Assembly (NCBI RefSeq): GCF_012275575.1
Contig: NZ_NPIH01000216.1
Location: 438-58,677 of the forward strand
Direction of reading: 5' to 3'
DNA: 58,240 bases
Origin: Paraburkholderia sp. SG-MS1
GTDB taxonomy: Bacteria; Pseudomonadota; Gammaproteobacteria; Burkholderiales; Burkholderiaceae
Shown in pieces: positions 8,188 to 17,740 of this stretch (position 1 is the stretch's first letter; the number at the start of each line of letters is the position of its first letter). Made by a program: the position numbers and the translations under genes. A model generated the notes under the pieces. The model made no database searches and was not told the DNA's origin. It saw nothing but the letters and a program-made list of their open reading frames with translations.

Positions 8188-9552
8188 ATGACGTCCAAGA
8201 CAGTACGCATGATGTCGGCGAGCGGCATCCTGGGGTATGGCTTCCCGGAGGCATCGATTCGCGCGGCGATGGAGCGCAAGCCGCATATGTTCGGTGTCGA
8301 CGGCGGCAGCTCCGACCCCGGCCCGTATTACCTCGGCTCGGGCAAGACGTTGAACTCGCGCCTCGCGATGAAGCGCGACCTGTCGCTGCTGCTGCGCGCA
8401 TCGATCGCCGCGGGCGTGCCGATGATGGTCGGCACCGCGGGCGGCGCGGGTGGTGAGCCGCATTTGCAGGTCTGTGCCGAGATCGTGCGCGAGATCGCAC
8501 GTGAGCACGACCTGCATTTCAGAATGGCGCTGATTCACGCCGAGCAACCGAAGGATTATCTTACGCGCCGGCTCGGCGAAGGCCGCATCCGTGCGCTCGA
8601 CGACGCGCCGCCGCTCGACGCGGCCGCGCTCGACAGCGCGCAGCGCATCGTCGGCATGATGGGCCCCGAGCCGTATCGCGCCGCACTCGAAGCGGGCGCG
8701 CAAGTGATTCTCGGCGGACGCGGCACGGACCCGTCGCCGTGGGTCGCGCTGGCGATGCATCACGGCATGCCGGCCGCCTCGTCGTGGTACGCGGGAAAGA
8801 TGCTGGAATGCGCGTGCAATGCGGCGATTCCGAAGAAGCACGACTGCCTGCTCGTGACCGTGGGCGAGGACTATGTCGAAGCGGAGCCGCTGAATCCCGA
8901 ACTGCGCTGCACGCCGCTATCGGTCGCGGTGCAGGCCTTGCATGAGACGTCGAGTCCGGTGATCCGCTATGAACCGGGCGGCCTCGTCGACACGACGCAT
9001 TGCCGGATCGAGGCGGTGACCGAGCGCGTCGTGCGCGTCTCGGGCATGCGCTGGGAGCCGCAGCCGTATTCGATCAAACTCGAAGGCGTGCGCAGCGTCG
9101 GCTTCAGCACCGTGACGTTCGCCGCGACCCGCGATCCTGGCCTGATCTCGCAGATCGACACGTTCCTCGATTTCGTGCGCGAATCGACGCGCACCAAGGT
9201 CACGGCGCTTGGTATCTCTGCCGACGACTATCAACTCGTGCTGCGCGCTTATGGCCGCGATGGCGTAATGGGCGCATGGGAGCCGGCGGCGAATGTCGTG
9301 CCGGTCGAGATGGCGATCATCGCGGAAGTGATCGGCAAGACGCAGGAGGTCGCCAACGCGGCGCTGTCGCTCGCGCGGGTGACGCTGCTGCATTCCGACT
9401 TTGCGGGACGCATGTGCCGCGAAGGCAACATGGCGTTCCCGTTTTCGCCGTCGGACATCGAGCGCGGCGAGGTCTACGAATTCATGCTGCAGCATGTCGT
9501 GTTTCCAGACGATCCGCTGGAGATGTTCCCTATCGAATACGAGGAAGTCTGA
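8188..9552 (+). CDS. AtuA family protein (DUF1446)
   Basis: A 454-residue protein of the acyclic-terpene-utilisation AtuA/DUF1446 family. Signature pieces are GFPEASIRAAMERKPHMFGVDGGSSD (part: 'PHMFGVDGGSSDPGPYY'), 'GTAGGAGGEPHLQV', 'VILGGRGTDPSPWVA' and 'YEPGGLVDTTHC'. The family's biochemistry is not established; members recur in catabolic clusters for branched or terpenoid acids, often next to a DUF4387 protein exactly as here (two bases between genes). AGGAGAATCCGTCGAA upstream fits a ribosome site. Together with the monooxygenase it suggests oxidation of a hydrophobic acid or its CoA ester, which is inference. Confidence 0.85.
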   Translation: MTSKTVRMMSASGILGYGFPEASIRAAMERKPHMFGVDGGSSDPGPYYLGSGKTLNSRLAMKRDLSLLLRASIAAGVPMMVGTAGGAGGEPHLQVCAEIVREIAREHDLHFRMALIHAEQPKDYLTRRLGEGRIRALDDAPPLDAAALDSAQRIVGMMGPEPYRAALEAGAQVILGGRGTDPSPWVALAMHHGMPAASSWYAGKMLECACNAAIPKKHDCLLVTVGEDYVEAEPLNPELRCTPLSVAVQALHETSSPVIRYEPGGLVDTTHCRIEAVTERVVRVSGMRWEPQPYSIKLEGVRSVGFSTVTFAATRDPGLISQIDTFLDFVRESTRTKVTALGISADDYQLVLRAYGRDGVMGAWEPAANVVPVEMAIIAEVIGKTQEVANAALSLARVTLLHSDFAGRMCREGNMAFPFSPSDIERGEVYEFMLQHVVFPDDPLEMFPIEYEEV

Positions 9553-9554
9553 CG

Positions 9555-9866
9555 ATGGCCCGGCTCAAAGACATCGCGAAGGCCTGCAAGAGCAAGAACG
9601 CGGGACCGTTCCACATCACACTCGACATCATGTTCGACGACCCGGCGCTGTACGAAAAAGTGCGCGCGACGGGCGTCATCACGGCGCAGCGCATTGCGTC
9701 GCTGTATCACGTCGATGTCGAACAGGTGCGCTTTACCGAGTACCCGCCGGCACTCGCGTGGAAGGCGACGCTGCCGCGCCGCATTGCGTCGGGCGCGATC
9801 GGCGACACCGATATTTACGGCGCGCAGCAGCATGCGCCTCTGCTGGATATCGAGGTGCCGCTGTGA
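9555..9866 (+). CDS. DUF4387 domain protein
   Basis: A 103-residue protein beginning MARLKDIAKACKSKNAGPF, matching the small DUF4387 family that normally accompanies, or is fused to, AtuA/DUF1446 proteins. The ATG at 9555 lies two bases after the AtuA stop, and its own TGA (9864-9866) overlaps the ATG of the following ribB, so translation is probably coupled through all three. The segment KNAGPFHITLDIMFDD is the family's most recognisable part. It has no signal peptide or membrane segment, so it is cytosolic, likely a subunit of the AtuA protein. Function unknown. Confidence 0.8.
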   Translation: MARLKDIAKACKSKNAGPFHITLDIMFDDPALYEKVRATGVITAQRIASLYHVDVEQVRFTEYPPALAWKATLPRRIASGAIGDTDIYGAQQHAPLLDIEVPL

Positions 9867-10729
9867 TGCGCGGCGCCACCGACTTCGACCCTCACGGACA
9901 GACAGGCAAGGGCATCCCTATGCAAGACGCCAATTCCATCATGGAGGCACGCGCGGACGCGGAATGCTGCGATGTGCGCGAATTTCCGGAGCGCGATGCC
10001 TCCGTTTCCCGTCGGCTCGACGAACCCGCCGACGCGCGGCACCCGTTGTATGAGCCGCCGATGCCGAAGTCTGCGCGCCACATGACGCCCCGTCTGCGCG
10101 ACGCCGCGACGCCCGCGTTCGACAGCTTGCCGGCAGCGATCCGTGCGATCGAGCGCGGCGAGTTCGTCCTCGTGGTCGACGACGAGGACCGCGAGAACGA
10201 AGGTGACCTGATCATCGCGGCCGATGCCGTGACGCCGGAAAAGCTGGCGTTCATGGTGCGCCACACGAGCGGCCTCATCTGCGTCGCCATGCCGGGACGC
10301 GTGCTCGACCGCCTGCGCTTGCCGCCGATGGTCCAGCACAACGACGACCCGTTTCGCACGGCGTTCGCGGTGAGCGTCGACTTGCGCCTGGGCGTGACGA
10401 CGGGCATTTCCGCCGCCGACCGCGCCGCAACGATCTCGGCACTCGCGACGCAGAAATCGGTGGCGGACGACTTCGTGCGCCCCGGTCATGTCTTTCCGCT
10501 ACGAGCCCGCGAGGGCGGCGTGATGGAACGCCCCGGCCACACCGAGGCCGCCTACGACCTCGTGCGGCTCGCCGGGCGCGGCTATGCCGGTGTGCTGTGC
10601 GAAGTGGTCAACGAAGACGGGACGATGGCGCGGCGGCCGGACCTGGTGCGCTTCGCCGTCGCACACGGCATTGCGCTCGTCTCGATCGCGCAACTGGTTG
10701 CGTACTGCGGCGCGGCCGACATGGCCTGA
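9866..10729 (+). CDS. ribB: 3,4-dihydroxy-2-butanone-4-phosphate synthase with N-terminal extension
   Basis: Makes the four-carbon unit of riboflavin from ribulose 5-phosphate. The catalytic/metal loop VVDDEDRENEGDLI, HTSGLICVAMPG, 'RPGHVFPLRAREGGVMERPG' and 'HTEAAYDLVRLAG' are all intact; the usual length is ~210 residues, here 287 because of a ~85-residue N-terminal extension of no recognised fold. There is no C-terminal GTP-cyclohydrolase domain. An alternative start at 9920 (MQDANS) has AAGG upstream and would shorten the extension by 18 residues. Being inside an FMN-monooxygenase operon, it is probably a second, pathway-dedicated ribB raising flavin supply. No FMN riboswitch is seen in front, as expected for an operon-internal copy. 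Confidence 0.9.
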   Translation: MRGATDFDPHGQTGKGIPMQDANSIMEARADAECCDVREFPERDASVSRRLDEPADARHPLYEPPMPKSARHMTPRLRDAATPAFDSLPAAIRAIERGEFVLVVDDEDRENEGDLIIAADAVTPEKLAFMVRHTSGLICVAMPGRVLDRLRLPPMVQHNDDPFRTAFAVSVDLRLGVTTGISAADRAATISALATQKSVADDFVRPGHVFPLRAREGGVMERPGHTEAAYDLVRLAGRGYAGVLCEVVNEDGTMARRPDLVRFAVAHGIALVSIAQLVAYCGAADMA

Positions 10730-10745
10730 AACGCGGGAGAAAAAC

Positions 10746-11243
10746 ATGAATGTCATCGACAGCAAGAGCCTGCGCAAAACACTCGGCGCATTTACCACGG
10801 GCGTCACCGTGATTACCACGCTGGGCGGCGACGGGCGGCGTTACGGCGTCACCGCCAACTCGTTCAGCTCCGTGTCGCTCGATCCGCCGCTCGTGCTGTG
10901 GAGTCAGTCGACCACCTCGCGCAGCCATCCGGCGTTTCGCGACACGGAGCGTTTCGTCGTCAATATCCTGGCGGTGGACCAGATCCACGTGTCGGATCGT
11001 TTCGCGAAATCGGGCGACGACAAGTTCGACGGCTTCGAGACCGACGAGGGATTGGCCGGCTTGCCGATCATTCGTGGCGCGGCCGCGTATCTCGAGTGCC
11101 GCAAGATGGCGACGTATCCCGGTGGCGATCACGTCGTGTTTCTCGGGCTGGTGGAGAACCTGTTTCGCGGCGACCGTGCGCCGCTCGCCTTTTGCGACGG
11201 GCAATACCTGACGCATCTTGCCCAGCACCTGGCCGAAGCGTAG
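10746..11243 (+). CDS. Flavin reductase (HpaC/NtaB-like)
   Basis: A 165-residue flavin:NAD(P)H reductase of the short FMN-binding split-barrel family. Pieces that show this: LGAFTTGVTVITTLG at the start, GVTANSFSSVSLDPPLVLWS, and the late GGDHVVFLGLVENL. GGGAG lies 8 bases ahead of the ATG. It supplies FMNH2 to the luciferase-fold monooxygenase at the head of the operon, the standard two-component arrangement, and completes the five-gene unit 6784-11243. Cytosolic, no extra domains. Confidence 0.93.
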   Translation: MNVIDSKSLRKTLGAFTTGVTVITTLGGDGRRYGVTANSFSSVSLDPPLVLWSQSTTSRSHPAFRDTERFVVNILAVDQIHVSDRFAKSGDDKFDGFETDEGLAGLPIIRGAAAYLECRKMATYPGGDHVVFLGLVENLFRGDRAPLAFCDGQYLTHLAQHLAEA

Positions 11244-11497
11244 CTCGCATCCACCACCCGCGCCGATACGCCGTGCGGCGTGGGTGCGCTGTATCCGTGG
11301 CGAGCGTTCGGCCGTGCGCCTGAGGCGCTCACGCCTACGTGTTTTCCCTACGCGACGCGGCGTTTCCGACGCGGGTGCGTGGGCAGGCTGCGTGCTACCA
11401 TCGCCGCTACAATTTCAACGCGGTACTGCCGATCTGTTTGGGGGCTGCGGCGCTGGACGCTGGTGCGTCCGGCGAACTTCGACTCTTGCCCGACCTC

Positions 11498-12427
11498 ATG
11501 GATAATCCCTCGTTTCGCTTTCACCTTCCCGAGCTGGAAACGTTTCTGGTCGTGCTCGAAGAGGGGCAGTTCAGCAAAGCGGCGGAGCGGCTCTGCATTT
11601 CACAGCCGACGGCGTCCAGCCGGGTGAAGAAACTGGAATCGGTGTTGCGGGTGCAACTGCTGGTGCGTACCACGCGCAGCGTCGAACCCACCGAAGAAGG
11701 GCGGCTGCTGCAAGCCGCGGCCACCGACGCGCTCAGTGGCCTCTATGACGTATTACGCCAGTTTCGCGGCCGTTCCGAAGCCGCGCGCAATCGCGTCGTG
11801 GTGGCCGCGACGCCGATGATCGCCGCGACCTTCCTGCCGCAAATCATTCACTCCTACTGCGAGCGCTTTCCCGACGTGAGTGTCCAGCTCAAGGACATGC
11901 CGTACGAAAGCGTCCTCAAGACGGTGGCCGACGGCGCGGCCGACCTCGGCGTGGCGGCGGTCGATGGCGATTACGACAACCTCCTGTTCCGGCCGCTGGC
12001 CGAGGAACCGGTGGTGCTGATGGCGCCCGCCGCACATCCGATCACGCAAGCGCAGAGCGTGACCGTGGAGATGCTGCTGCCTTACCGGCTGATTCTGCTC
12101 GCGCGTTACAGCGATCTGCGCAAGCGGCTCGCGCAGGCTTTCGACGAACGCGGCGCCGTGTTCGATGCAACGACGGCGGCTACGCTGCCCACGCTGCTTG
12201 GCATGATCGACACCGGCGGCTTTCTCACCTTCATGCCGCGTTCGCTCGCGGAGTCGAATGCGCGCCGCAATCGCACTACGCTCGAACTCACGGACTTCCA
12301 GGCGACGCGTTGCTACGGCAGCATCGTCACGCGCAAGGCGGTCCCGACCAGTGCAATCAAAAGTTTTCGCGAGCATCTTCATCGGGAATTCGAGGCGTTG
12401 ATGCAGGGTGCGGGCACGGCGGCGTAA
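11498..12427 (+). CDS. LysR-family transcriptional regulator
   Basis: A ~309-residue LysR-type regulator beginning MDNPSFRFHLPELETF. The DNA-binding helix-turn-helix reads 'GQFSKAAERLCISQPTASSR', then VKKLESVLRVQLLVRTTR, followed by the effector domain (VVVAATPMIAATFLP). An upstream in-frame extension is possible but the family begins here; no strong ribosome site is visible. It follows the FMN operon in the same direction after 254 bases and is convergent with the MHS transporter, so it may regulate either. Effector unknown. Confidence 0.92.
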   Translation: MDNPSFRFHLPELETFLVVLEEGQFSKAAERLCISQPTASSRVKKLESVLRVQLLVRTTRSVEPTEEGRLLQAAATDALSGLYDVLRQFRGRSEAARNRVVVAATPMIAATFLPQIIHSYCERFPDVSVQLKDMPYESVLKTVADGAADLGVAAVDGDYDNLLFRPLAEEPVVLMAPAAHPITQAQSVTVEMLLPYRLILLARYSDLRKRLAQAFDERGAVFDATTAATLPTLLGMIDTGGFLTFMPRSLAESNARRNRTTLELTDFQATRCYGSIVTRKAVPTSAIKSFREHLHREFEALMQGAGTAA

Positions 12428-12574
12428 GCTGTCGGCCATCGTTCCTGTTAACCGAGCTTTATCCCAGCCGCTTTTCTTCCTGAACTTTCGTGCTTTGATT
12501 CTCGTGTCCGGTGCACAAGTTTGCGCGTGACGTTCGCGCCGTGTCCGCAGCTAACCCGGTTTTTCATCGCGCCA

Positions 12575-12613
12575 AAGAAAAATGGCGTCACGGCTGAGAG
12601 ACCATGACGCCAT
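12575..12613 (-). terminator. Rho-independent terminator of the MHS transporter gene
   Basis: Arms ATGGCGTCA (12582-12590) and TGACGCCAT (12605-12613) pair perfectly over 9 bp. Read on the minus strand the hairpin is followed by TTTTTCTTT, the expected U-tract, 27 bases after the transporter stop codon. Confidence 0.85.
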
Positions 12614-12639
12614 GCGAGAGGCGCGGATGTCCGGCAGAG

Positions 12640-14022
12640 CTACGTCGTGCTGCTACCGATGACCGGCGCACCCGACACGGCGGGCTCATTGGCCGCGTGC
12701 GTGCGCTCGCCGACGTAGCCGACCGAGTGGGCGCGGTGACGCAGCTTCATGTAGCCGATGCCGCCGAGCGTCGCGATGAACCCGGCGACCGACACCATGC
12801 CCGCAAGGTAGACCCAGGAGCCCGTTTCACGCATTAACCATTCGGCAACGAGCGGTGTAGGGGCGCTGAACAGAATCGAAGCGATCGCGCCCGACACCGC
12901 CACGCCGGTATAACGGTACTCCGCCGGAAACAGCTCGGCGCTCATGCTGCCGACCACGCCGTACGTCGTGACCTGTCCGCACACCATCGTGAGTGATAGC
13001 GCAATGCCGACCAGAAGCGGGCTCGCCGTATTCAGCGTGAGGAACAGCGGGACGCTGCCCAGCACGGCGAAGAGCGTCCCGAAGAAAAAGACGCGGTGAG
13101 CGCCGATACGATCCGCGTACGAGCAGATGATCGGAAAGGCGATCAGATCGATGAGCGAGGCGATCATCACGAGTCGGAACGTGGTGGCCTGCGGCATCTT
13201 GAGATGGAACGTCGCGTACGACACGAAGTACGTCGCCACCATGTAGAAGACCACGGCGAACGATGCGGACATCGCGGTGGCGACGAGCGTCGGCAGCTTG
13301 GCGTGACGCAGCAGGTCGGCAATAGGCATTTTTACGCGGCGCCCGGCGGCCTTCACGCGCTCGAAGTCTTCAGATTCCACGACGCCGAGACGGATGATCA
13401 GACCGATGAGCACGAGCGCGAAGCCCGCGATGAACGGCACACGCCATCCCCACGCCAGACGTTCTGCGGGCGGCAGCAGGCCGACGAGGGCCATTGCGCC
13501 GGTCGAGAGAAACAGGCCGAAGCCGCTGCCCATCTGCGGCGCGGCGCCATACAGACGGACCTTGTGTCGCGGTGCATTCTCGACGGCCACCAGCACGGCG
13601 CCGCCCCATTCTCCGCCGACCGCGAGACCCTGCAGCAGACGCAACGAAACGAGCAGTATCGGCGCGAATACGCCGATCTGCTGGTAGGTCGGCAGCAGCC
13701 CGATGGCGCCCGTTGCCACGCCCATGAGGACCAGCGTGAAGATCATGGTCGACTTGCGGCCGATGCGATCGCCGAGGTGGCCGAAAACGAACGCTCCAAG
13801 CGGACGGGCTAGAAACGCGACCCCGAACGACGCGAAGGCGATGAGCCGGGCAATGGCCGGATCCTTGTTCGGAAAGAACAGCGGCCCGAAGTAGAGCGCG
13901 GCGGCGGTGCCGTAAATGAAGTATTCGTACCACTCTACCGACGTCCCCACGCAACTGGATATGAGTGCGCGTCGCGCCTGTTTGACCTTGTCGACCCGGG
14001 TCCGGGCGTCTTGCTCTGCCAT
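12640..14022 (-). CDS. MFS transporter, metabolite:H+ symporter (MHS) type
   Basis: A 460-residue inner-membrane transporter with about 12 membrane segments. The MHS signature is clear: 'SCVGTSVEWYEYFIYGTAAA' at the first helix, the loop motif GHLGDRIGRKSTM between helices 2 and 3, and GLAVGGEWGGAVLVAVENAP in helix 4-5. MHS members import organic acids such as citrate, alpha-ketoglutarate, shikimate or aromatic acids. I start at MAEQDARTR (14022) with AGGAGA upstream; the longer in-frame extension has no fit to the family. It probably imports the acid degraded by the adjoining operons. Confidence 0.92.
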   Translation of the reverse strand: MAEQDARTRVDKVKQARRALISSCVGTSVEWYEYFIYGTAAALYFGPLFFPNKDPAIARLIAFASFGVAFLARPLGAFVFGHLGDRIGRKSTMIFTLVLMGVATGAIGLLPTYQQIGVFAPILLVSLRLLQGLAVGGEWGGAVLVAVENAPRHKVRLYGAAPQMGSGFGLFLSTGAMALVGLLPPAERLAWGWRVPFIAGFALVLIGLIIRLGVVESEDFERVKAAGRRVKMPIADLLRHAKLPTLVATAMSASFAVVFYMVATYFVSYATFHLKMPQATTFRLVMIASLIDLIAFPIICSYADRIGAHRVFFFGTLFAVLGSVPLFLTLNTASPLLVGIALSLTMVCGQVTTYGVVGSMSAELFPAEYRYTGVAVSGAIASILFSAPTPLVAEWLMRETGSWVYLAGMVSVAGFIATLGGIGYMKLRHRAHSVGYVGERTHAANEPAVSGAPVIGSSTT

Positions 14023-14514
14023 GGTGTCTCCTGATTTGAATAATGTACTCTGAACCGGTAGCCGCAATAAACGGCACCGGCCTCTGAGCCGGTTATTCAC
14101 ATTCTGGTCACCCAACGGCGAAGCATCTATGCGTTGACCAAATAGATTGATTGGATTTTTGGAAGAATGCCGGGCATGCGTTGGTGGATGACCGTGTCCC
14201 GACGTATTCCTTGCAGCGTGTTCAGCGAACTGGTCAGGGCGGTCATGTAAATCGCCGCGATTGCGGCGCCATGAAGAGTGAGCCGTTCGGTGCATCGCGC
14301 TGCGCTGTCACGCGAAGCCTGGCAATGCTGAAACGCGACGTCAGCGCGTTATGAACCGCCTCGCGCCATCCCCCATCCCATTCCCCCACCAGGGAAATCC
14401 CGCGTCTGCACGCAACCACAGGCACAATAGCGTGCAATAACATCGCGCGCACGTCCGGTTCTGCTTTCGAACCAGCCCATGCCGCGCCACCGGCATTTCC
14501 CTCTTGATGCAGTC
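14023..14514. other. Divergent spacer between two transporter genes
   Basis: No gene is supported in these 490 bases. Near the MHS gene there is a dyad with TGAATAA (around 14036) and TTATTCA (around 14093) enclosing ACCGG/CCGGT repeats, a possible operator. Nothing else stands out. Confidence 0.35.
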
Positions 14515-15777
14515 ATGACCCACGATAACGCCAACCACGCCGGCATGTCCGCCCCGGCACCGAACTCGCCGCGCTTCCTGCTGATTCTGATCTGCCTGTT
14601 CGCTTCCGCAGGACAACTCGCGATCGATATCTACGTGCCTGCGCTGCCCGCCATGGCGCGTTTCTTCGCCACGTCGCCGCAGGCCATTCAGACGAGCGTG
14701 ACCGGCTATATGGTCGCCTACGCGCTCGGCCAGCTGATTTTTGGGCCCGTCGCCGATGCATATGGCCGCAAGCCCGTGCTGGGGTTTGGGCTCGTCATCT
14801 ACACGATCGGCTGCCTGCTGTCGCTGGCGGCGCCGAACCTGGAGACGTTCATCCTCGCGCGCTGCCTGCAGGGCTTCGGCATCGCCACCACCAACCTGCT
14901 TGCGAAGGCGATCATCACCGATTCGTTCAAGGGCCAGGCGCTGATGCACGCGTTCACCTACATGTCGATTGCGTGGGGGCTTGCGCCGATCGTTGCGCCG
15001 GTGATCGGCGCCCATCTCCAGACGTGGTTCGGCTGGCGGGCCTGCCTTGTCTTCCTGCTGGTCTATTCGCTCGTGATGTGGGCGCTGTTGTGGCGCTATC
15101 GGGAAACACTGCCGCGGCCCGTGCACCTCGAACCGCGCACGCTGGTCACGAATGCGCGCAAGGTGCTCGCGAGTCCGGTGTTCCAGAGCTGCTTTCTTGC
15201 GCAAGGTCTGTGCTACAGCATCCTGCTCGTGTTCAACATCATCGGACCGTTCATGGTGCAGAACACGCTGCATAAGCCACCGACTTTCTTCGGCTATCTC
15301 GCGCTCGGCATCGGCATGATGTATTTTCTCGGCGGCCTGTCGAACCGCTTGCACGGTCCGCGTCTGCCGAGCGCGGAAGAGCGGCTGCGCATCGGTGCGC
15401 GCCTGATGGCGGCCGCCGCGGTAGCGATGCTCGTGCTTGCGCTGACAATCGGCCTGCGCGTGTGGACCCTCGCCACGCCGGTGCTCGTGATGGGCTTTTG
15501 CGCCGGCGCGATGTATCCAACGCTAATGGCCAAGGGCAATTCGCTGTTCCCCCACATCGCGGGGCTGACGAGCGCAATTCTCGGGTGCGCGCTGCTGCTC
15601 GTTTCCTCGGCGATGATGGCGCTGGCCGGCTTCGTGTCGGTGCAAATCCTGGCCCCGCTCGCGGTGTTTTTCGTGATCCTCGCGGGCATCGTGGTCCTGA
15701 TGGTGACGAAGCTGCTGCGCCATCTGGCGCTGGCGCAGCCTGTCGCGGTGGCGCGCGCGGGCGGTGAGATGGTGTGA
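14515..15777 (+). CDS. MFS multidrug exporter, Bcr/CflA type
   Basis: A 420-residue inner-membrane MFS protein with about 12 helices. The Bcr/CflA (DHA1) signature is 'AIDIYVPALPAMARFFATS' after helix 1, then QTSVTGYMVAYALGQLIFGP and the antiporter loop VADAYGRKPVLG, with RCLQGFGIATTNLLAKAIITD. These proteins export drugs, or sometimes pathway products, against protons. Start MTHDNANHAG (14515) is chosen over an upstream ATG at 14479; neither has a strong ribosome site. Convergent with the methyltransferase gene downstream. Confidence 0.9.
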   Translation: MTHDNANHAGMSAPAPNSPRFLLILICLFASAGQLAIDIYVPALPAMARFFATSPQAIQTSVTGYMVAYALGQLIFGPVADAYGRKPVLGFGLVIYTIGCLLSLAAPNLETFILARCLQGFGIATTNLLAKAIITDSFKGQALMHAFTYMSIAWGLAPIVAPVIGAHLQTWFGWRACLVFLLVYSLVMWALLWRYRETLPRPVHLEPRTLVTNARKVLASPVFQSCFLAQGLCYSILLVFNIIGPFMVQNTLHKPPTFFGYLALGIGMMYFLGGLSNRLHGPRLPSAEERLRIGARLMAAAAVAMLVLALTIGLRVWTLATPVLVMGFCAGAMYPTLMAKGNSLFPHIAGLTSAILGCALLLVSSAMMALAGFVSVQILAPLAVFFVILAGIVVLMVTKLLRHLALAQPVAVARAGGEMV

Positions 15778-15850
15778 GAAACAGTGAGTCGGAGAGTGTG
15801 TCGCTCCGAACTTCGCGTCGTTGACATGCCGGTCGGCGGTCTGACTTCTC

Positions 15851-16684
15851 TCATGACCGCTCGATCACGACTTCGAGGTACTCGCTCGGCAGGACGAGCG
15901 TCGAGTCCCCCGACCGGTTGCGGCTGCCGATCAATGTCATCAGGTCGTCGAGAAGCGCCGCCTGCCGGTCACCATCGAGTGCGGCAAAGGCCTTGTTCAT
16001 CGGCCCGTAGTATGTGCGCAATACTTCCATGAAATGCGCCGGTGAATGGTAGCGAAACGTGAAATAGCGGCTAGTCGCGACGATCTGCCGGACTTTTCCG
16101 CTAAATAGCGCCTCGAGTCGCGCCTCGGTACCCCAGAGCGCCGGTGACATCACCCCCGCAGGCGGAGGCATGTACTTGCCGATCGTCTTGAAGACCTGTC
16201 CGATGAAACTCTCCGGCGTCCAGTTCGCGAGACCGATCTGGCCGCCCCGCTTGCAGACGCGTGCCAGTTCGGCTGCTGCCTTCTCCTGATCCGGGGTGAA
16301 CATCACGCCGAACGTCGACATGACGACGTCGAAGGAAGCATCGTCGTATGGCAATGCTTCGGCGTCGGCTGTCTGAAACCGTACGGGCAGCCCGTCTGCT
16401 CGCGCACGCGCACGCCCTGATTCCAGCAGCGAGCCGACATAGTCGGTGGAGGTGACGTCGCACCACCGGCGCGCGGCGGCGAGCGTTGCGTTGCCGTTGC
16501 CTGCGGCGACGTCGAGCACGCGGCTGCCGGCGCGCAAGTCGAGCGCTTCGCAAAGATTCTCGCCCACGATTTGCAGCGTGGTGCCGATGACGGCATAGTT
16601 GCCCGTCGACCATGTTGCCTGTTGACGCACCTTGAGGGCGGCGAAGTCTGCGACGGGGGAGAGAGAGGAATCAACAGCGGACAT
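15851..16684 (-). CDS. SAM-dependent class I methyltransferase
   Basis: A 277-residue methyltransferase of the methyltransferase-11 type. The SAM-binding motif I is RVLDVAAGNGNATLAAA (residues ~55-71), motif II/III region FQTADAEALPYDDASFDVVMS, and TFGVMFTPDQEKAAAELARVCKRGG follows. The ATG at 16684 has AGGAG upstream; the in-frame extension upstream to 16909 has none. It stands alone, convergent with the exporter gene and divergent from the molybdenum oxidoreductase genes. Substrate unknown. Confidence 0.88.
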   Translation of the reverse strand: MSAVDSSLSPVADFAALKVRQQATWSTGNYAVIGTTLQIVGENLCEALDLRAGSRVLDVAAGNGNATLAAARRWCDVTSTDYVGSLLESGRARARADGLPVRFQTADAEALPYDDASFDVVMSTFGVMFTPDQEKAAAELARVCKRGGQIGLANWTPESFIGQVFKTIGKYMPPPAGVMSPALWGTEARLEALFSGKVRQIVATSRYFTFRYHSPAHFMEVLRTYYGPMNKAFAALDGDRQAALLDDLMTLIGSRNRSGDSTLVLPSEYLEVVIERS

Positions 16685-17186
16685 GAATAACTCCTGAAAG
16701 CAAAGGGCAGCGGTGCGGGAAGCGTGGTGGCTGCCTGTTTTTGATGACGCCGCGAATTGCACTCCGGGCATGCCCGCGCGACGATCGGGCAAATAAAAAG
16801 ATGCTCTGCGAAATACGCGAGCAATCAGCAGCCGCAGTCGCCATGTGGTGATGCCGGCGCGTTCGGCAGTTCGTTGTGGAATTTCTTGAGTGCTAGTATT
16901 GGGAGGCAAGGCCAGTTAATGAATGACCAGGCGTCCAGATGTTTTGAGCAGGACGCCGAAATTGATCGGTTTCCCGGTGCTGCTGTACGCAAACGCTTTA
17001 ATTTTCTGCCCCGACTCACGCAGGCATTACGCTTGCTGTACTACCCCTTGCGCTCGCGGGACATGACTCCGCCGCTCAGTCCCTGAACGCCCCACAATCC
17101 GCCATCGATCTATAACGGCCCCAATTTCCGCGCGTCTACCGCGAAAGATGCCGATTCCGGCCGCTCTTCCCACGAGGAGAAGCACG
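16685..17186. other. Divergent spacer ahead of the molybdenum oxidoreductase genes
   Basis: About 500 bases with only short, uncharacteristic frames. A weak -10-like TATAAC sits near 17111. I see no supported gene or RNA. Confidence 0.3.
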
Positions 17187-17729
<543 letters not shown>

Positions 17730-17740
17730 GGAGCGCCATC

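Noticed and set aside
7411..8841. 476-codon open frame antisense to the FMN monooxygenase and AtuA genes
   Set aside because: Shadow frame across two real genes, no ribosome site or family likeness.
13096..13812. 238-codon frame opposite the MHS transporter
   Set aside because: Antisense shadow, extremely rich in charged residues.
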